A stretch of DNA of 51,156 nucleotides from an uncultured Erysipelotrichaceae bacterium (GCA_902795215.1 CADBKG010000006.1:1-51156), one strand, 5' to 3'. Counted from the stretch's first letter, positions 16,777 through 24,770 are shown. Notes: generated from the sequence alone by a model not told the origin. Program-made: numbers and translations.

Positions 16777-17435
16777 AAAAATATTATAAGTTTAATTTAG
16801 ATATGGTTTGGGCAAATGTTATTGCAACCATAGTATTAGTAGTAAGTGCAGTGGCGTTTTTGTTTTTTGATAGAACATATCAAATGGATATCAATATAAT
16901 TATATATATGGTTTTATATCTTGCACTACATGAGGTATTTCATGGTATTGCGTTTTCTATCTATGCAAAAGATGTAAAAAATATTAAATACGGCGCAGCT
17001 TTAGAAAAGGGAGTTTTTTATGCAATGTGTCAAGAAAGAATTAATAAAAAAGCAATTATTGTTTCGCTATTATTTCCATTTATATTCTTAACAGTAATTG
17101 CACTTCCTATAGGTGTTTTAATACACTCAGAAAATCTTATTATACTTGCTTTAATAAACTTTTCAGGTGCAACAGGGGATTTATTTATGGTTAATTTAAT
17201 TCGTAAGATGCCAAAAGATATAGAATATATTGATTATGATAATTCAGTTGGTTGTTATCTTTTAAGTAAAGAAGATTTATCAAAGTATAAAGCTATTGGA
17301 TTAAAATATGTAGAGTCTGGAAAAGATGAAGATAAACTTATAAATAAAGATATAAAAAGAATTACTATTTCTAAATGGTCTGTTATTATACTAGCTATTT
17401 TAGTTGTAGATTATATTATACTTAAATTATTATAA
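16773..17435 (+). CDS. Membrane HEXXH protein, DUF3267 family putative zinc peptidase
   Basis: 220 aa with membrane segments at about 13-32, 42-60, 92-112, 120-140 and 202-219. H53-EVF-H57 (in YLALHEVFHGIAF) lies in a membrane helix, the pattern of site-2-type and DUF3267 zincins. A soluble loop near 145-190 precedes the last helix. Activity is untested in most of the family. The ATG overlaps the oapA-like stop (ATGA), so the two proteins are likely made together and may act together at the membrane. That link is inference from coupling. Confidence 0.8.
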   Translation: MKKYYKFNLDMVWANVIATIVLVVSAVAFLFFDRTYQMDINIIIYMVLYLALHEVFHGIAFSIYAKDVKNIKYGAALEKGVFYAMCQERINKKAIIVSLLFPFIFLTVIALPIGVLIHSENLIILALINFSGATGDLFMVNLIRKMPKDIEYIDYDNSVGCYLLSKEDLSKYKAIGLKYVESGKDEDKLINKDIKRITISKWSVIILAILVVDYIILKLL

Positions 17436-17463
17436 AAAAAAGCCTTACACAAATAGTAAGACT
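17433..17463 (-). terminator. Intrinsic terminator of uppP (minus strand)
   Basis: On the minus strand AGTCTTAC, a 7-nt loop and GTAAGGCT are followed by eight T. The stem includes the uppP stop codon. The plus strand side lacks a T run. Confidence 0.75.
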
Positions 17464-18257
17464 AAAATACCAAGTATTACAAGATATATGGAGAACTTTG
17501 CAAGTTTTCCTTTTTTTACGATATCAAAGAACCAAAGACTTGCAAAATATGTCATAACCATACTTGCTATAAAACCAAGTATATAAGGAAGTACTAGATT
17601 ACTTTCAAGAGTTGCAAGATCACTTACACTAAATATAAATGAACCAATTGATACTGGTAAGTAAAGCATGAAAGCGTATTTTAAAGCAGTATCTCTTTTC
17701 ATTTTAACAAGTAATGCACCGACAATGCATGCACCACTTCTGCTTATCCCTGGTATAAGTGCAGCCATTTCAAATAAACCTACTATAAGTGCATCCATGT
17801 ATGTTATTTCATTATCTTTTTTAGATCCTTTTGCATCTTTAACAAAATATAATAGAAGTGCAGTTATTAAAAAGCTTACACCTAGTAATTTAGGGTTAAT
17901 TAAAGCTTCAATTTGATCCTTAAATAAAACTCCAACTATTCCCGCAGGAATACTTCCAACTATTACAAGTAATGCATATTTAAATTCTTCTTTAATCTTT
18001 TTATCTTTTCTTTTTTCTTTATTAAAAATATATGTACAAAAAGATTTAATCAAAGAAATAATATCTTTTCTAAAAATATAGAATATTGCAATAAATGATG
18101 CAAAATTTAATACTATTTCAAAGTTAAGATCACTAAAAGTATCAGTATTAAAAAGATATCTTGCTAAATATAAATGTCCACTAGAACTAATTGGTAGTGG
18201 TTCTGTAAATCCTTGTAAAAGACCAAATAAAATATATTTAATAATAATTCCTATCAT
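17445..18257 (-). CDS. uppP: Undecaprenyl-diphosphatase (BacA type)
   Basis: 270-aa polytopic protein with the two UppP signatures: LLQGFTEPLPISSSGH (residues 13-28, with E19 and the Ser-rich loop) and PGISRSGACIVGALL in the middle. The enzyme removes a phosphate from undecaprenyl diphosphate to recycle the lipid carrier of wall synthesis. Its loss or overexpression changes bacitracin sensitivity in known species. E. coli-type enzymes read EFLPISSTGH; this one has EPLPISSSGH, a mild variant. It is a single gene on the minus strand with its own terminator, and its regulatory region faces the small membrane ORF at 18325. Confidence 0.95.
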   Translation of the reverse strand: MIGIIIKYILFGLLQGFTEPLPISSSGHLYLARYLFNTDTFSDLNFEIVLNFASFIAIFYIFRKDIISLIKSFCTYIFNKEKRKDKKIKEEFKYALLVIVGSIPAGIVGVLFKDQIEALINPKLLGVSFLITALLLYFVKDAKGSKKDNEITYMDALIVGLFEMAALIPGISRSGACIVGALLVKMKRDTALKYAFMLYLPVSIGSFIFSVSDLATLESNLVLPYILGFIASMVMTYFASLWFFDIVKKGKLAKFSIYLVILGILVLLFV

Positions 18258-18324
18258 AAAATCACCTATTTAATTATATAATAAAAATGTAAAAAGAGAA
18301 ATAAAAAAATAGGGTGAATGTAAA

Positions 18325-18516
18325 ATAAAAGTAATAACTTATCTATTTGGGATATTTTTGATTAGTATATCACTTACATTTATGTTTTTATATACAAATC
18401 TATTTTTACTTGGATATTCTTTATTAGATTATTTAAAATTTATTTTTACAAAAGTAGAAGTGTTATGTATTTTTTTAGGAATATTTTTAATAATAAAAGT
18501 GTATAAAGAAAGGTAG
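18325..18516 (+). CDS. Small two-helix membrane protein with apparent ATA start
   Basis: A 63-codon frame reading (I/M)KVITYLFGIF... with two hydrophobic helices (about 3-22 and 40-58) and a basic tail KVYKER. The codon in start position is ATA, placed 8 nt after AGGGTG, where an ATG would be expected; a TTG at 18358 would give only a truncated protein. Stop TAG is at 18514, 3 bp before the next gene, which suggests an operon. It may be a functional gene using a rare start, or a gene whose ATG has mutated. Conserved small two-helix layout favours a real gene or a very recent loss. Confidence 0.5.
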   Translation: MKVITYLFGIFLISISLTFMFLYTNLFLLGYSLLDYLKFIFTKVEVLCIFLGIFLIIKVYKER

Positions 18517-18519
18517 AAT

Positions 18520-19056
18520 ATGAAAAGAAACTTTATAGAGGTTAATTTTAATGGCTTAAAACCTTATGAATGGGATAATTATTTAATTATTGATAATATT
18601 AAATTAAAAAGGGTTAGTACCAAAACGATTAAAGATATTATGTCATATGAATCAATAATAGATACTAATGAAAAATATATGCTTTTAAGTGATGGCCATA
18701 ATTCTATTGTAATTAAACTAGGTGAAAGGGGAAAGGTAGTAAAGAGAAGTTTTTTGACTTTTGATAGAGAACTTGATATAGATGAATATGCTTCTATGAA
18801 AAAGATTCAAAAAATTAATTATAAAATAACAGACAAAAAAATAAAGTATGATAGCGAGTTATATGAAGAAAAAAATATAAAAAAATATCTTGTAAACATA
18901 ATTAAAACTTCTAAAGATGAAGATAAGATAAAATATCTTTATTATCTATATTTTGATGAAATAAAAAATTATTCAAAAGAAAAACTTATTAAATTCATAA
19001 ATAGTAATGAATCTAATAAGTATTATAAATTATATGAGTTTTTAATCAGTAATTAA
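18520..19056 (+). CDS. Hypothetical protein, possibly DUF3603-like
   Basis: 178 aa, soluble. The middle part (YMLLSDGHNSIVIKLGERG then KVVKRSFLTFDRELDIDEYA) resembles the conserved core of the DUF3603/YjbA family, in which a functional-site or nucleotide-binding role has never been shown. The C-terminal half is helical and lysine-rich. AAAGG precedes the ATG, and it follows the small membrane gene by 3 bp. Its last 15 bp overlap the end of the convergent sortase gene. Family assignment is tentative. Confidence 0.55.
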   Translation: MKRNFIEVNFNGLKPYEWDNYLIIDNIKLKRVSTKTIKDIMSYESIIDTNEKYMLLSDGHNSIVIKLGERGKVVKRSFLTFDRELDIDEYASMKKIQKINYKITDKKIKYDSELYEEKNIKKYLVNIIKTSKDEDKIKYLYYLYFDEIKNYSKEKLIKFINSNESNKYYKLYEFLISN

Positions 19057-19749
19057 TCTAGCATGAACAACAACTCTATTAACGTGATTCATACATGTAG
19101 AAAGCGTTAATAATTTATCGTCTTTATTAGCTTTAGCGCCATAATTATGCTGACTTCTATTGATCATTTTTGTTTCAAAATCTATAAATTTTTGGTCACT
19201 ATCAAAATTAACATATAAATAATCGTTTGTGACTGGTATTACGTATGAACTAATAACTTCAAATTTTTTAATACCATCTGTTGTAGTTAATTCGATAATA
19301 TAGTTATCTTTATTTTGATGCCAAGCATCAGTTAAAACATTTTTAAGTGATCCAAACATCGTACCATTATTCATGGCATGTGCGTATATAATATTATTTT
19401 TATCGAGAGTATCAAGATTGTTTCTAAAATCTAAAAATACTGACCCTGCGAATAGATAGTTTTTATTAAAGTCGTGATTCAAATAAAAATCATTATCGCT
19501 TGATTGCATTACTGGATAATCAATATTTGTACCTTTGACTTTAATGTAACCAACCGTATCATCATTTAAAGTCTTTAATATGTTTACAACGTTATAATCA
19601 TTATCTTTATTAGTTTCGTTTAAAACGATATATTCCTTTGTTTTAGGTTTAGGAGGGGAATACTTATATAATTTATAACCAACTATACTTATATTTAAAA
19701 CAATCAAAAAACCAAGAATCATAAGTGTTATGTTTCTTTTATTTTTCAT
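19042..19749 (-). CDS. srtB: Class B sortase
   Basis: 235 aa with an N-terminal signal anchor (about 7-26) and a catalytic domain of class B type. Features are the entry VGYIKVKGTNIDYPVMQ, the stretch DNDFYLNHDFNK, the catalytic H124 in YAHAMNNGTMFGSL, C219 in TLSTC and R225. Sortases cleave a sorting motif and attach surface proteins to the wall. The start is firm: on the minus strand AAGGAGGGG lies 6 nt before ATG. No substrate is adjacent, but the protein at 7166-8479 ends in VPITG, hydrophobic helix and IRRKK. Clostridial class B sortases are known to accept (S/P)PXTG-like motifs, which makes the pairing possible. Confidence 0.93.
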   Translation of the reverse strand: MKNKRNITLMILGFLIVLNISIVGYKLYKYSPPKPKTKEYIVLNETNKDNDYNVVNILKTLNDDTVGYIKVKGTNIDYPVMQSSDNDFYLNHDFNKNYLFAGSVFLDFRNNLDTLDKNNIIYAHAMNNGTMFGSLKNVLTDAWHQNKDNYIIELTTTDGIKKFEVISSYVIPVTNDYLYVNFDSDQKFIDFETKMINRSQHNYGAKANKDDKLLTLSTCMNHVNRVVVHARLITD

Positions 19750-19853
19750 AGTTACCCCTCCTTTGATAAGTGATTATAACACAATTTATATAATATTTCA
19801 AAGAATACTAGTTTTTATATGGAAATTAAGATATAATAAACATGGTGATGAAG

Positions 19854-21032
19854 ATGTCACAAACTATGACTATTAAGAAAAATTCTAATATAAAACTTGA
19901 TTTTTATCCTATAGAATATTTAAATCCAAAACATGTTTTTATGCCAATAATGGATGGCTATAAACTTAAAGTTAAGGATAATTCATATGTTTTTAAAGAA
20001 TCTGTTTTAATGTATACTGATAATAATCAAAAAGTTTTATCTCCAATAAGTGGTGTTGTACTTGGTGTTAAAGATATGAAATATGCTGGTGGTAAAACAA
20101 TTCCAAGTTTAGTTATAGAAAATGACTTTAAAGAGAGTGTTAAACTTAAAAAAAGTTCTAAAAAATATTTAGAAAAATATAACTTACAAGATTTTTCTGA
20201 TTTGCTTATAGATATGTCTTTAAATAACATACTTGAAAAACTAGAAAATAAAAATGATATTATTTTGATAAATGGAATAGAAATTGATACCTATTTTGCA
20301 AATAAATATTTTTATACTATGGATCACGCTGAAGAAATACTTGAAGTTGTCGATTTAATGTTAGAATTATTTAATCATAAAAAAGCGTATATTGCACTAT
20401 TAAATAATAATGCTGATATTATAAATCAGTTTTATAATTTGATGGGTACATATCCTAATATAGAAATAAGACTTTTAAATAATACATATGGTATGGGATT
20501 AGATGAAGTCCTTTGTAAAAATTTAGATATTAATCCAATTACGTTTAGTGTAAAAGAAATAATGGATGTATATAAGGTTTTAAAGAAAAGAAAACCTATA
20601 TTAGAAAAATATATTACTATAACAGGAGATGCTGTAAAACCTAGAAGTGTAATTAAAGTAAGATATGGCACACTTCTATCAGAAGCATTTATAAATAATT
20701 TTGATTTTGCAAGTAATTTAGTAGATGTATATTTAAACGGTTATATTAAGGGTAAGAAGATTAATTCTTTAAATCTAGTTATAAATGATGATATAGAAGG
20801 ATTATATATAACTAAGAAAGAAGAAAAAAATACATCAGGTTGTATAAATTGTGGACAATGTGTTAAATACTGTCCTATGGATTTAAATCCTAAATTTGTT
20901 CTTGATAAAAAAGGAATAGTAGAAGATAAATACAAAGATAAATGTATTGATTGTGGACTTTGCAATTATGTTTGTCCATCATGTATTAATTTAAGAAAGT
21001 TAATGAGTGGTAAAGATGAAGAAGAAATTTAA
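19854..21032 (+). CDS. RnfC-like iron-sulfur protein
   Basis: 392 aa. The layout follows RnfC: an N-terminal sandwich-hybrid domain (LSPISGVVLGV), a Rossmann-like part (DIILINGIEIDTYFANKY), an SLBB-like part (ITGDAVKPRSVIKVRYGT) and two 4Fe-4S motifs, CINCGQCVKYCP and CIDCGLCNYVCP, near the C-terminus. The protein is shorter than most RnfC, and the Cys of the usual GAECEPY stretch is absent. The start is chosen at ATG 19854 because GGTGA lies 5 nt upstream and a TATAAT ending at 19837 predicts transcription from about 19844. The RnfD-like gene overlaps its 3' end by 17 bp. No RnfA, B, E or G is present nearby. Confidence 0.82.
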   Translation: MSQTMTIKKNSNIKLDFYPIEYLNPKHVFMPIMDGYKLKVKDNSYVFKESVLMYTDNNQKVLSPISGVVLGVKDMKYAGGKTIPSLVIENDFKESVKLKKSSKKYLEKYNLQDFSDLLIDMSLNNILEKLENKNDIILINGIEIDTYFANKYFYTMDHAEEILEVVDLMLELFNHKKAYIALLNNNADIINQFYNLMGTYPNIEIRLLNNTYGMGLDEVLCKNLDINPITFSVKEIMDVYKVLKKRKPILEKYITITGDAVKPRSVIKVRYGTLLSEAFINNFDFASNLVDVYLNGYIKGKKINSLNLVINDDIEGLYITKKEEKNTSGCINCGQCVKYCPMDLNPKFVLDKKGIVEDKYKDKCIDCGLCNYVCPSCINLRKLMSGKDEEEI

Positions 21033-21888
21033 TAAAGGTTTATATTTTTTAACTTTTATATGTTTAATTCCTCTTTTGATGTTTGGTTTATATAAAAATG
21101 GATATATTCTTTACAAAAAAGATTACATAAATACTGCCAGAGCGATTAAGCCATTAGTTCTTATGCTTATGAGTCTAGCAGGAGCATTCCTTGGAACATT
21201 TATAAGAGAAAGAAAAGTTAAGGATATAAAACAAATACTTAATAAAAATAAAATTATATATTTAGAGGCTATAATAATATCATTTTTAATGCCAATAAAC
21301 TCAAGTCCAATTATATTATTTGTCGTGATGTTTGTTATGGGTAAATGGTTTAGAACTTTTGAAGTTAACAGAATAGCAGTATTCTTTATTCTTATAGAAG
21401 TTATTAATAAAATGCTTGGTCTTAGTTCTTTTTTAAATCTTTATGAAGAATATGGTGAAGCGGTATATAATGGATTTGACTTATTTTTAGGATTTTCAAC
21501 TGGTGGTATATGTTCCACTAGTGCAATGCTTATACTTATATCTCTTGCGGTACTGTCTTCTAATAGATTATATAAAAAAGAAATAGCTTTAACAAGTATA
21601 ATTATTTACTTGATATTTACTATAGTATATTATATGGCAACTAAAAATTATGAAGTTATATTTAATAGGTTATTTGGTTATAATACACTATTTACTTTTG
21701 TTTTTGTGGCGCCAAATTTATATAGTTCATCATATACTGATAAAGGTAAAGCACTTATGGGATTAATAATAGGGGTTATAACCTTTGGCCTTTCATTTAT
21801 ATTCCCATATAATAATGCTATACTTGCAGTGCTTATTACAAGTTTATTAAAAAAACAAATCGACAAGCCATTTTTAGTTAAAGCATAA
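21016..21888 (+). CDS. RnfD/NqrB-like membrane protein without the SGAT flavin site
   Basis: 290 aa with about 8-10 membrane helices. The segment DLFLGFSTGGICSTSAMLIL followed by AVLSSNRLYKKEIALTS aligns by eye with the RnfD/NqrB segment around GSIGETSALAILIG. The end (FVFVAPNLYSSSYTDKGKAL, GLIIGVITFGLSF, ILAVLITSLLKKQIDK) matches the MATDPVTSP...G and C-terminal part. The SGAT threonine that carries covalent FMN in RnfD is not found anywhere in the protein. The start at ATG 21016 lies inside the rnfC-like gene, so the two are tightly coupled. The role is probably electron or ion transport at the membrane, but the mechanism is unclear. An upstream GTG at 21007 is a weaker start. Confidence 0.7.
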   Translation: MKKKFNKGLYFLTFICLIPLLMFGLYKNGYILYKKDYINTARAIKPLVLMLMSLAGAFLGTFIRERKVKDIKQILNKNKIIYLEAIIISFLMPINSSPIILFVVMFVMGKWFRTFEVNRIAVFFILIEVINKMLGLSSFLNLYEEYGEAVYNGFDLFLGFSTGGICSTSAMLILISLAVLSSNRLYKKEIALTSIIIYLIFTIVYYMATKNYEVIFNRLFGYNTLFTFVFVAPNLYSSSYTDKGKALMGLIIGVITFGLSFIFPYNNAILAVLITSLLKKQIDKPFLVKA

Positions 21889-21922
21889 AAAAAATTATAG
21901 TTTAATTACTATAATTTTTTTA
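21886..21922. terminator. Bidirectional intrinsic terminator
   Basis: A run of A, ATTATAGT, a 6-nt loop, ACTATAAT and a run of T (stem arms 21894-21901 and 21908-21915) serve both the RnfD-like gene and the convergent tetR gene, whose stop codon is in the stem. Confidence 0.85.
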
Positions 21923-22427
21923 TTTCAAATTTTAAAATATCTTTTAATATTTCACACATTTCCTCAGGTGTTTCTTCGCAATCTCTTTTAAGCCATTTTA
22001 CAACAATTGAAGAAAAACCAGATTGAAAAAATTCTAATTTATATTCTCCAATTTCTTTAATCTCTTTTAGGACTTCACTTGAATTTAAAAGGTAATAATT
22101 TCTATTAAAACCAAGAGCAATATAATTTTTAAAGAATTGTTGATTATCATATATCCAATTAAAATACTTCAAAAACGCTTTATCATCACCGTTAAAAAAG
22201 TCTGTGAATAATGCTAAATTCTTTTCGCTTTCTCTTTGAGTTATTTTATCAATTAAATCCTCTAAATCTAAATAATTGGCATAAAATGTTGTTCTATTAA
22301 CTTTCGCAATATTACAAATATCTGTTACAGATATTTTTTTTCCATTATAGTTTTTTACCAATTGTATAAGCGCATCCTCGATCATTCGTTGGGATTCTCT
22401 TCTTCTTTTGTTATTGGAAACGTTCAT
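21909..22427 (-). CDS. TetR-family transcriptional regulator
   Basis: 172 aa. The N-terminal TetR helix-turn-helix is clear: RRRESQRMIEDALIQLV, then KISVTDICNIAKVNRTTFYA with NYLDLEDLI. The C-terminal ligand domain is short and hydrophobic, resembling the TetR_C_7-type regulators that lie near small-molecule or surface functions. The start follows GAGGGA on the minus strand. It faces lepB across a 250-bp promoter region that contains a possible operator. Target and ligand are unknown. Confidence 0.9.
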   Translation of the reverse strand: MNVSNNKRRRESQRMIEDALIQLVKNYNGKKISVTDICNIAKVNRTTFYANYLDLEDLIDKITQRESEKNLALFTDFFNGDDKAFLKYFNWIYDNQQFFKNYIALGFNRNYYLLNSSEVLKEIKEIGEYKLEFFQSGFSSIVVKWLKRDCEETPEEMCEILKDILKFEIKKL

Positions 22428-22513
22428 TTTTGTCCCTCCTCGTAATACAATTGTAACATAAAAAAAATTAAAAACAATAGATTGATAGATTAATTAAACG
22501 TTTTGTCAACAAG

Positions 22514-22541
22514 TGTTAGTTTATTCCGTATATAACTAAAA
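22514..22541. promoter_or_regulatory. Possible operator, inverted repeat TTAGTT-N12-AACTAA
   Basis: A dyad (22516-22521 and 22534-22539) about 90 bp upstream of the tetR start. TetR proteins usually bind such dyads near their own gene, but this one is short and AT-rich. The rest of 22428-22676 holds lepB's extended -10 (TGTTATAAT, ending at 22662) and nothing else I can name. Confidence 0.3.
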
Positions 22542-22685
22542 CAAACATCGTGTAATTGATGACTGTTTTTATATTAAAAAAGTATTAGAATTGATTTAGA
22601 GAGGGTAACTTGCTTTTTAATAGAAGATTATGTTTTACATAATTTTTTTATTATGTTATAATTTTTAATGTAAGGAATGATGAAA

Positions 22686-23159
22686 ATGAGTAAAAAAGAA
22701 GTTATTATTTATATAGCAATATTACTAGCTATTATACTAGTTAGATCATTTGTTGTAACACCAATAAAAGTTAATGGCAATAGTATGAATGATACTTTAA
22801 AAAATGGTGAAATAATGATACTTAAAAAATATGATAAATCTATTGAAAGATTTGATATTGTTGTAGTTGATATAGGCTATGAAAAAGTTATAAAAAGGGT
22901 TATTGCACTTCCTAAAGAAGAATTTGAATTTAAAAATAAAGAATTATATATTAATGGTAAAAAGATAGATAATAAATTTGGTAAGGGAAATACTGTTGAC
23001 TTCAAAGATTATTGTGGCGCTGGAGAATACTTTGTTATGGGTGATAATAGAGAAAATTCTCTTGATAGTAGAAGCTTTGGTTGTATAAAGAAAAAACAAA
23101 TACTTGGAACAACTAATTTGGTTTTATTTCCATTTAAAAAAACGGGCAAAGTTAAATAA
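22686..23159 (+). CDS. lepB: Signal peptidase I
   Basis: 157 aa, single N-terminal membrane anchor (about 5-21). Catalytic serine S33 is in VNGNSMNDTL and the general base K70 in KVIKRVIALP; the C-terminal GDNRENSLDSRSFG motif is complete. The protein removes signal peptides from exported preproteins. Three in-frame ATGs occur (22677, 22680, 22686); only 22686 has correct spacing from TAAGGA. Short length is normal for Gram-positive SipS types. The next gene starts on the last base of the stop codon. Confidence 0.95.
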   Translation: MSKKEVIIYIAILLAIILVRSFVVTPIKVNGNSMNDTLKNGEIMILKKYDKSIERFDIVVVDIGYEKVIKRVIALPKEEFEFKNKELYINGKKIDNKFGKGNTVDFKDYCGAGEYFVMGDNRENSLDSRSFGCIKKKQILGTTNLVLFPFKKTGKVK

Positions 23160-23815
23160 TGAGAGTTTTAGAAGTTGAAAATATTAAAGAAAATAAATTA
23201 ATAGAATATGGTTTTAAAAAGATAAATAATGAATTTGTTTATTCTAAAAGAATAAATACTGATGATTTTGAAGTAGAAATTATATATAAAGACAATAAAC
23301 TTGTTTCAAAGGTTATTGATTTAGATACAAGTTTTGAATATATTTTAGTAGATAATCCTAAATCAACCGGAGCTTTTGTAAATAGTATTAGAGATGAGTA
23401 TGAAAAACTTATAGAAGATATTAAAAGAGAGGTTTTAGATATTTCTCCATTTCATAATACAAAGACATCAAGTATTGAAGAATATATAAAAGAAAAATAT
23501 GATTCGGATTTAGAATTTTTATGGGAAAAATTCCCAGATGTTGCTATATGGAGAAATAAAAATAATAACAAGTGGTTTGGTCTTATAATGGTAATAGAAA
23601 AAAACAAATTAGGTATTGAAGGTAATGAGATTATTGAAACTATAACTTTAAAATATCAAAAAGATGAAAATGATAAAATAGTAGATAATATAAAAATATT
23701 TAAAGGTTACCATATGAATAAAAGAAGCTGGATAACAATTAATTTAGATAGTGATATAACATTAAAAGAAATATATAATTTAGTTGATAATTCCTATAAT
23801 TTGAGTATTAAATAA
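23159..23815 (+). CDS. MmcQ/YjbR-like protein
   Basis: 218 aa. The C-terminal 120 residues follow the MmcQ/YjbR (DUF419) pattern: KFPDVAIWRNKNNNKWFGLI, then a late YHMNKRSWITINLD and a last helix TLKEIYNLVDNSYNL. That family has a CyaY-like or DNA-binding-like fold of unsettled function. The N-terminal 95 residues are a separate strand-rich part often seen in Firmicute versions. ATG overlaps the lepB stop by 1 nt, so it is co-translated with lepB, though no functional link is evident. Confidence 0.75.
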   Translation: MRVLEVENIKENKLIEYGFKKINNEFVYSKRINTDDFEVEIIYKDNKLVSKVIDLDTSFEYILVDNPKSTGAFVNSIRDEYEKLIEDIKREVLDISPFHNTKTSSIEEYIKEKYDSDLEFLWEKFPDVAIWRNKNNNKWFGLIMVIEKNKLGIEGNEIIETITLKYQKDENDKIVDNIKIFKGYHMNKRSWITINLDSDITLKEIYNLVDNSYNLSIK

Positions 23816-23824
23816 GGAGAAAGT

Positions 23825-24274
23825 ATGAAAAAAGTTGTTTGGGTTTTTATATTAATAGTTATTATTAGTGGTATTTATTTAGGATTAACGCATTTTAATT
23901 ATAATCCACCTGATAAATATAATGCTATGATTACTCATAAGGAATTATTAAAGCCTAAAGAGGATTCCAACAATTCTGTAGAAACAACAATAGTATATAA
24001 ATATTATTTTTATAGAGGAAAAGATAATACTTATAAATATATAAAAACAAAAGCTAAAAATTCATTTTTAGGAGATGGAAGAGTTTCTAAAGTTAAAACT
24101 GGTAAAGTAAAATCTCAGGATGATATTAGTAAAATTTCAGAAGATATTGAAAAAGATTATAAAGCAATAGATAATTCTAAAAAAACATTAGAATTTCAAT
24201 TTATAGATGGTGGCTCATCTAGAAATTGTGCTTCTTTAAAAGTATTATTTGAAAAATTGTTCCCAAAGGCTTAA
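23825..24274 (+). CDS. Secreted or anchored hypothetical protein, 149 aa
   Basis: An N-terminal hydrophobic helix (VVWVFILIVIISGIYLGL) is followed by a lysine-rich exported domain with no lipobox and a single cysteine (SRNCASL). TAAGGAG lies 7 nt before the ATG, and the gene ends the lepB operon, with a terminator overlapping its stop codon. Not recognised. Confidence 0.72.
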   Translation: MKKVVWVFILIVIISGIYLGLTHFNYNPPDKYNAMITHKELLKPKEDSNNSVETTIVYKYYFYRGKDNTYKYIKTKAKNSFLGDGRVSKVKTGKVKSQDDISKISEDIEKDYKAIDNSKKTLEFQFIDGGSSRNCASLKVLFEKLFPKA

Positions 24275-24291
24275 TATTAAGTCTTTTTTTT
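24265..24291 (+). terminator. Intrinsic terminator of the lepB operon
   Basis: AAAGGCTT, loop AATATT, AAGTCTTT and a T run; it includes the stop codon and directly precedes the -10 of dtd. Confidence 0.8.
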
Positions 24292-24324
24292 GATATAATG
24301 AAATTGTAATTAATGGAGGTCATA

Positions 24325-24768
24325 ATGAAAGTAGTAGTGCAAAGATGTAAAAATTCTAGTGTAGAAGTCGATGGTAAACTAATATCAAAAATAGATAAAG
24401 GATTAATGGTTTTAGTTGGTTTTACTCATGATGATACTAAGAAAGATATGGAATACCTAGTTAATAAAGTAGTAAACTTAAGAGTATTTGAAGATGAAAA
24501 TGGGGTTATGAATAAAAGCGTAATTGATGAAGATGGTGAGATATTATGTGTAAGTCAATTCACTTTATATGGTGATGCTTCTAAAGGTAATAGGCCATCT
24601 TATATAAATGCGATGAGACCAGAAGAAGCAACTAAAATGTATGATGAATATTGTGAAATGCTTAATGAAAAAGTTCCAACAAAAAAAGGAGTTTTTGGTG
24701 CAGATATGAAAGTGTCACTAATTAATGATGGACCAGTTACAATAATCATCGAATCAAAAAAAGGATAA
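24325..24768 (+). CDS. dtd: D-aminoacyl-tRNA deacylase
   Basis: 147 aa starting MKVVVQRCKNSSVEVDG. SQFTLYGD near residue 80 and the C-terminal INDGPVTIII (the Gly-cis-Pro pair) are the family's active-site motifs. The enzyme hydrolyses D-amino acids from tRNA. ATG 24325 is preferred over the in-frame ATG at 24313, because GGAGG lies between them at correct distance. The extended -10 TGATATAAT ends at 24299. In Bacillus subtilis dtd follows rel directly; here they are 13 kb apart. Confidence 0.96.
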   Translation: MKVVVQRCKNSSVEVDGKLISKIDKGLMVLVGFTHDDTKKDMEYLVNKVVNLRVFEDENGVMNKSVIDEDGEILCVSQFTLYGDASKGNRPSYINAMRPEEATKMYDEYCEMLNEKVPTKKGVFGADMKVSLINDGPVTIIIESKKG

Positions 24769-24770
24769 TA

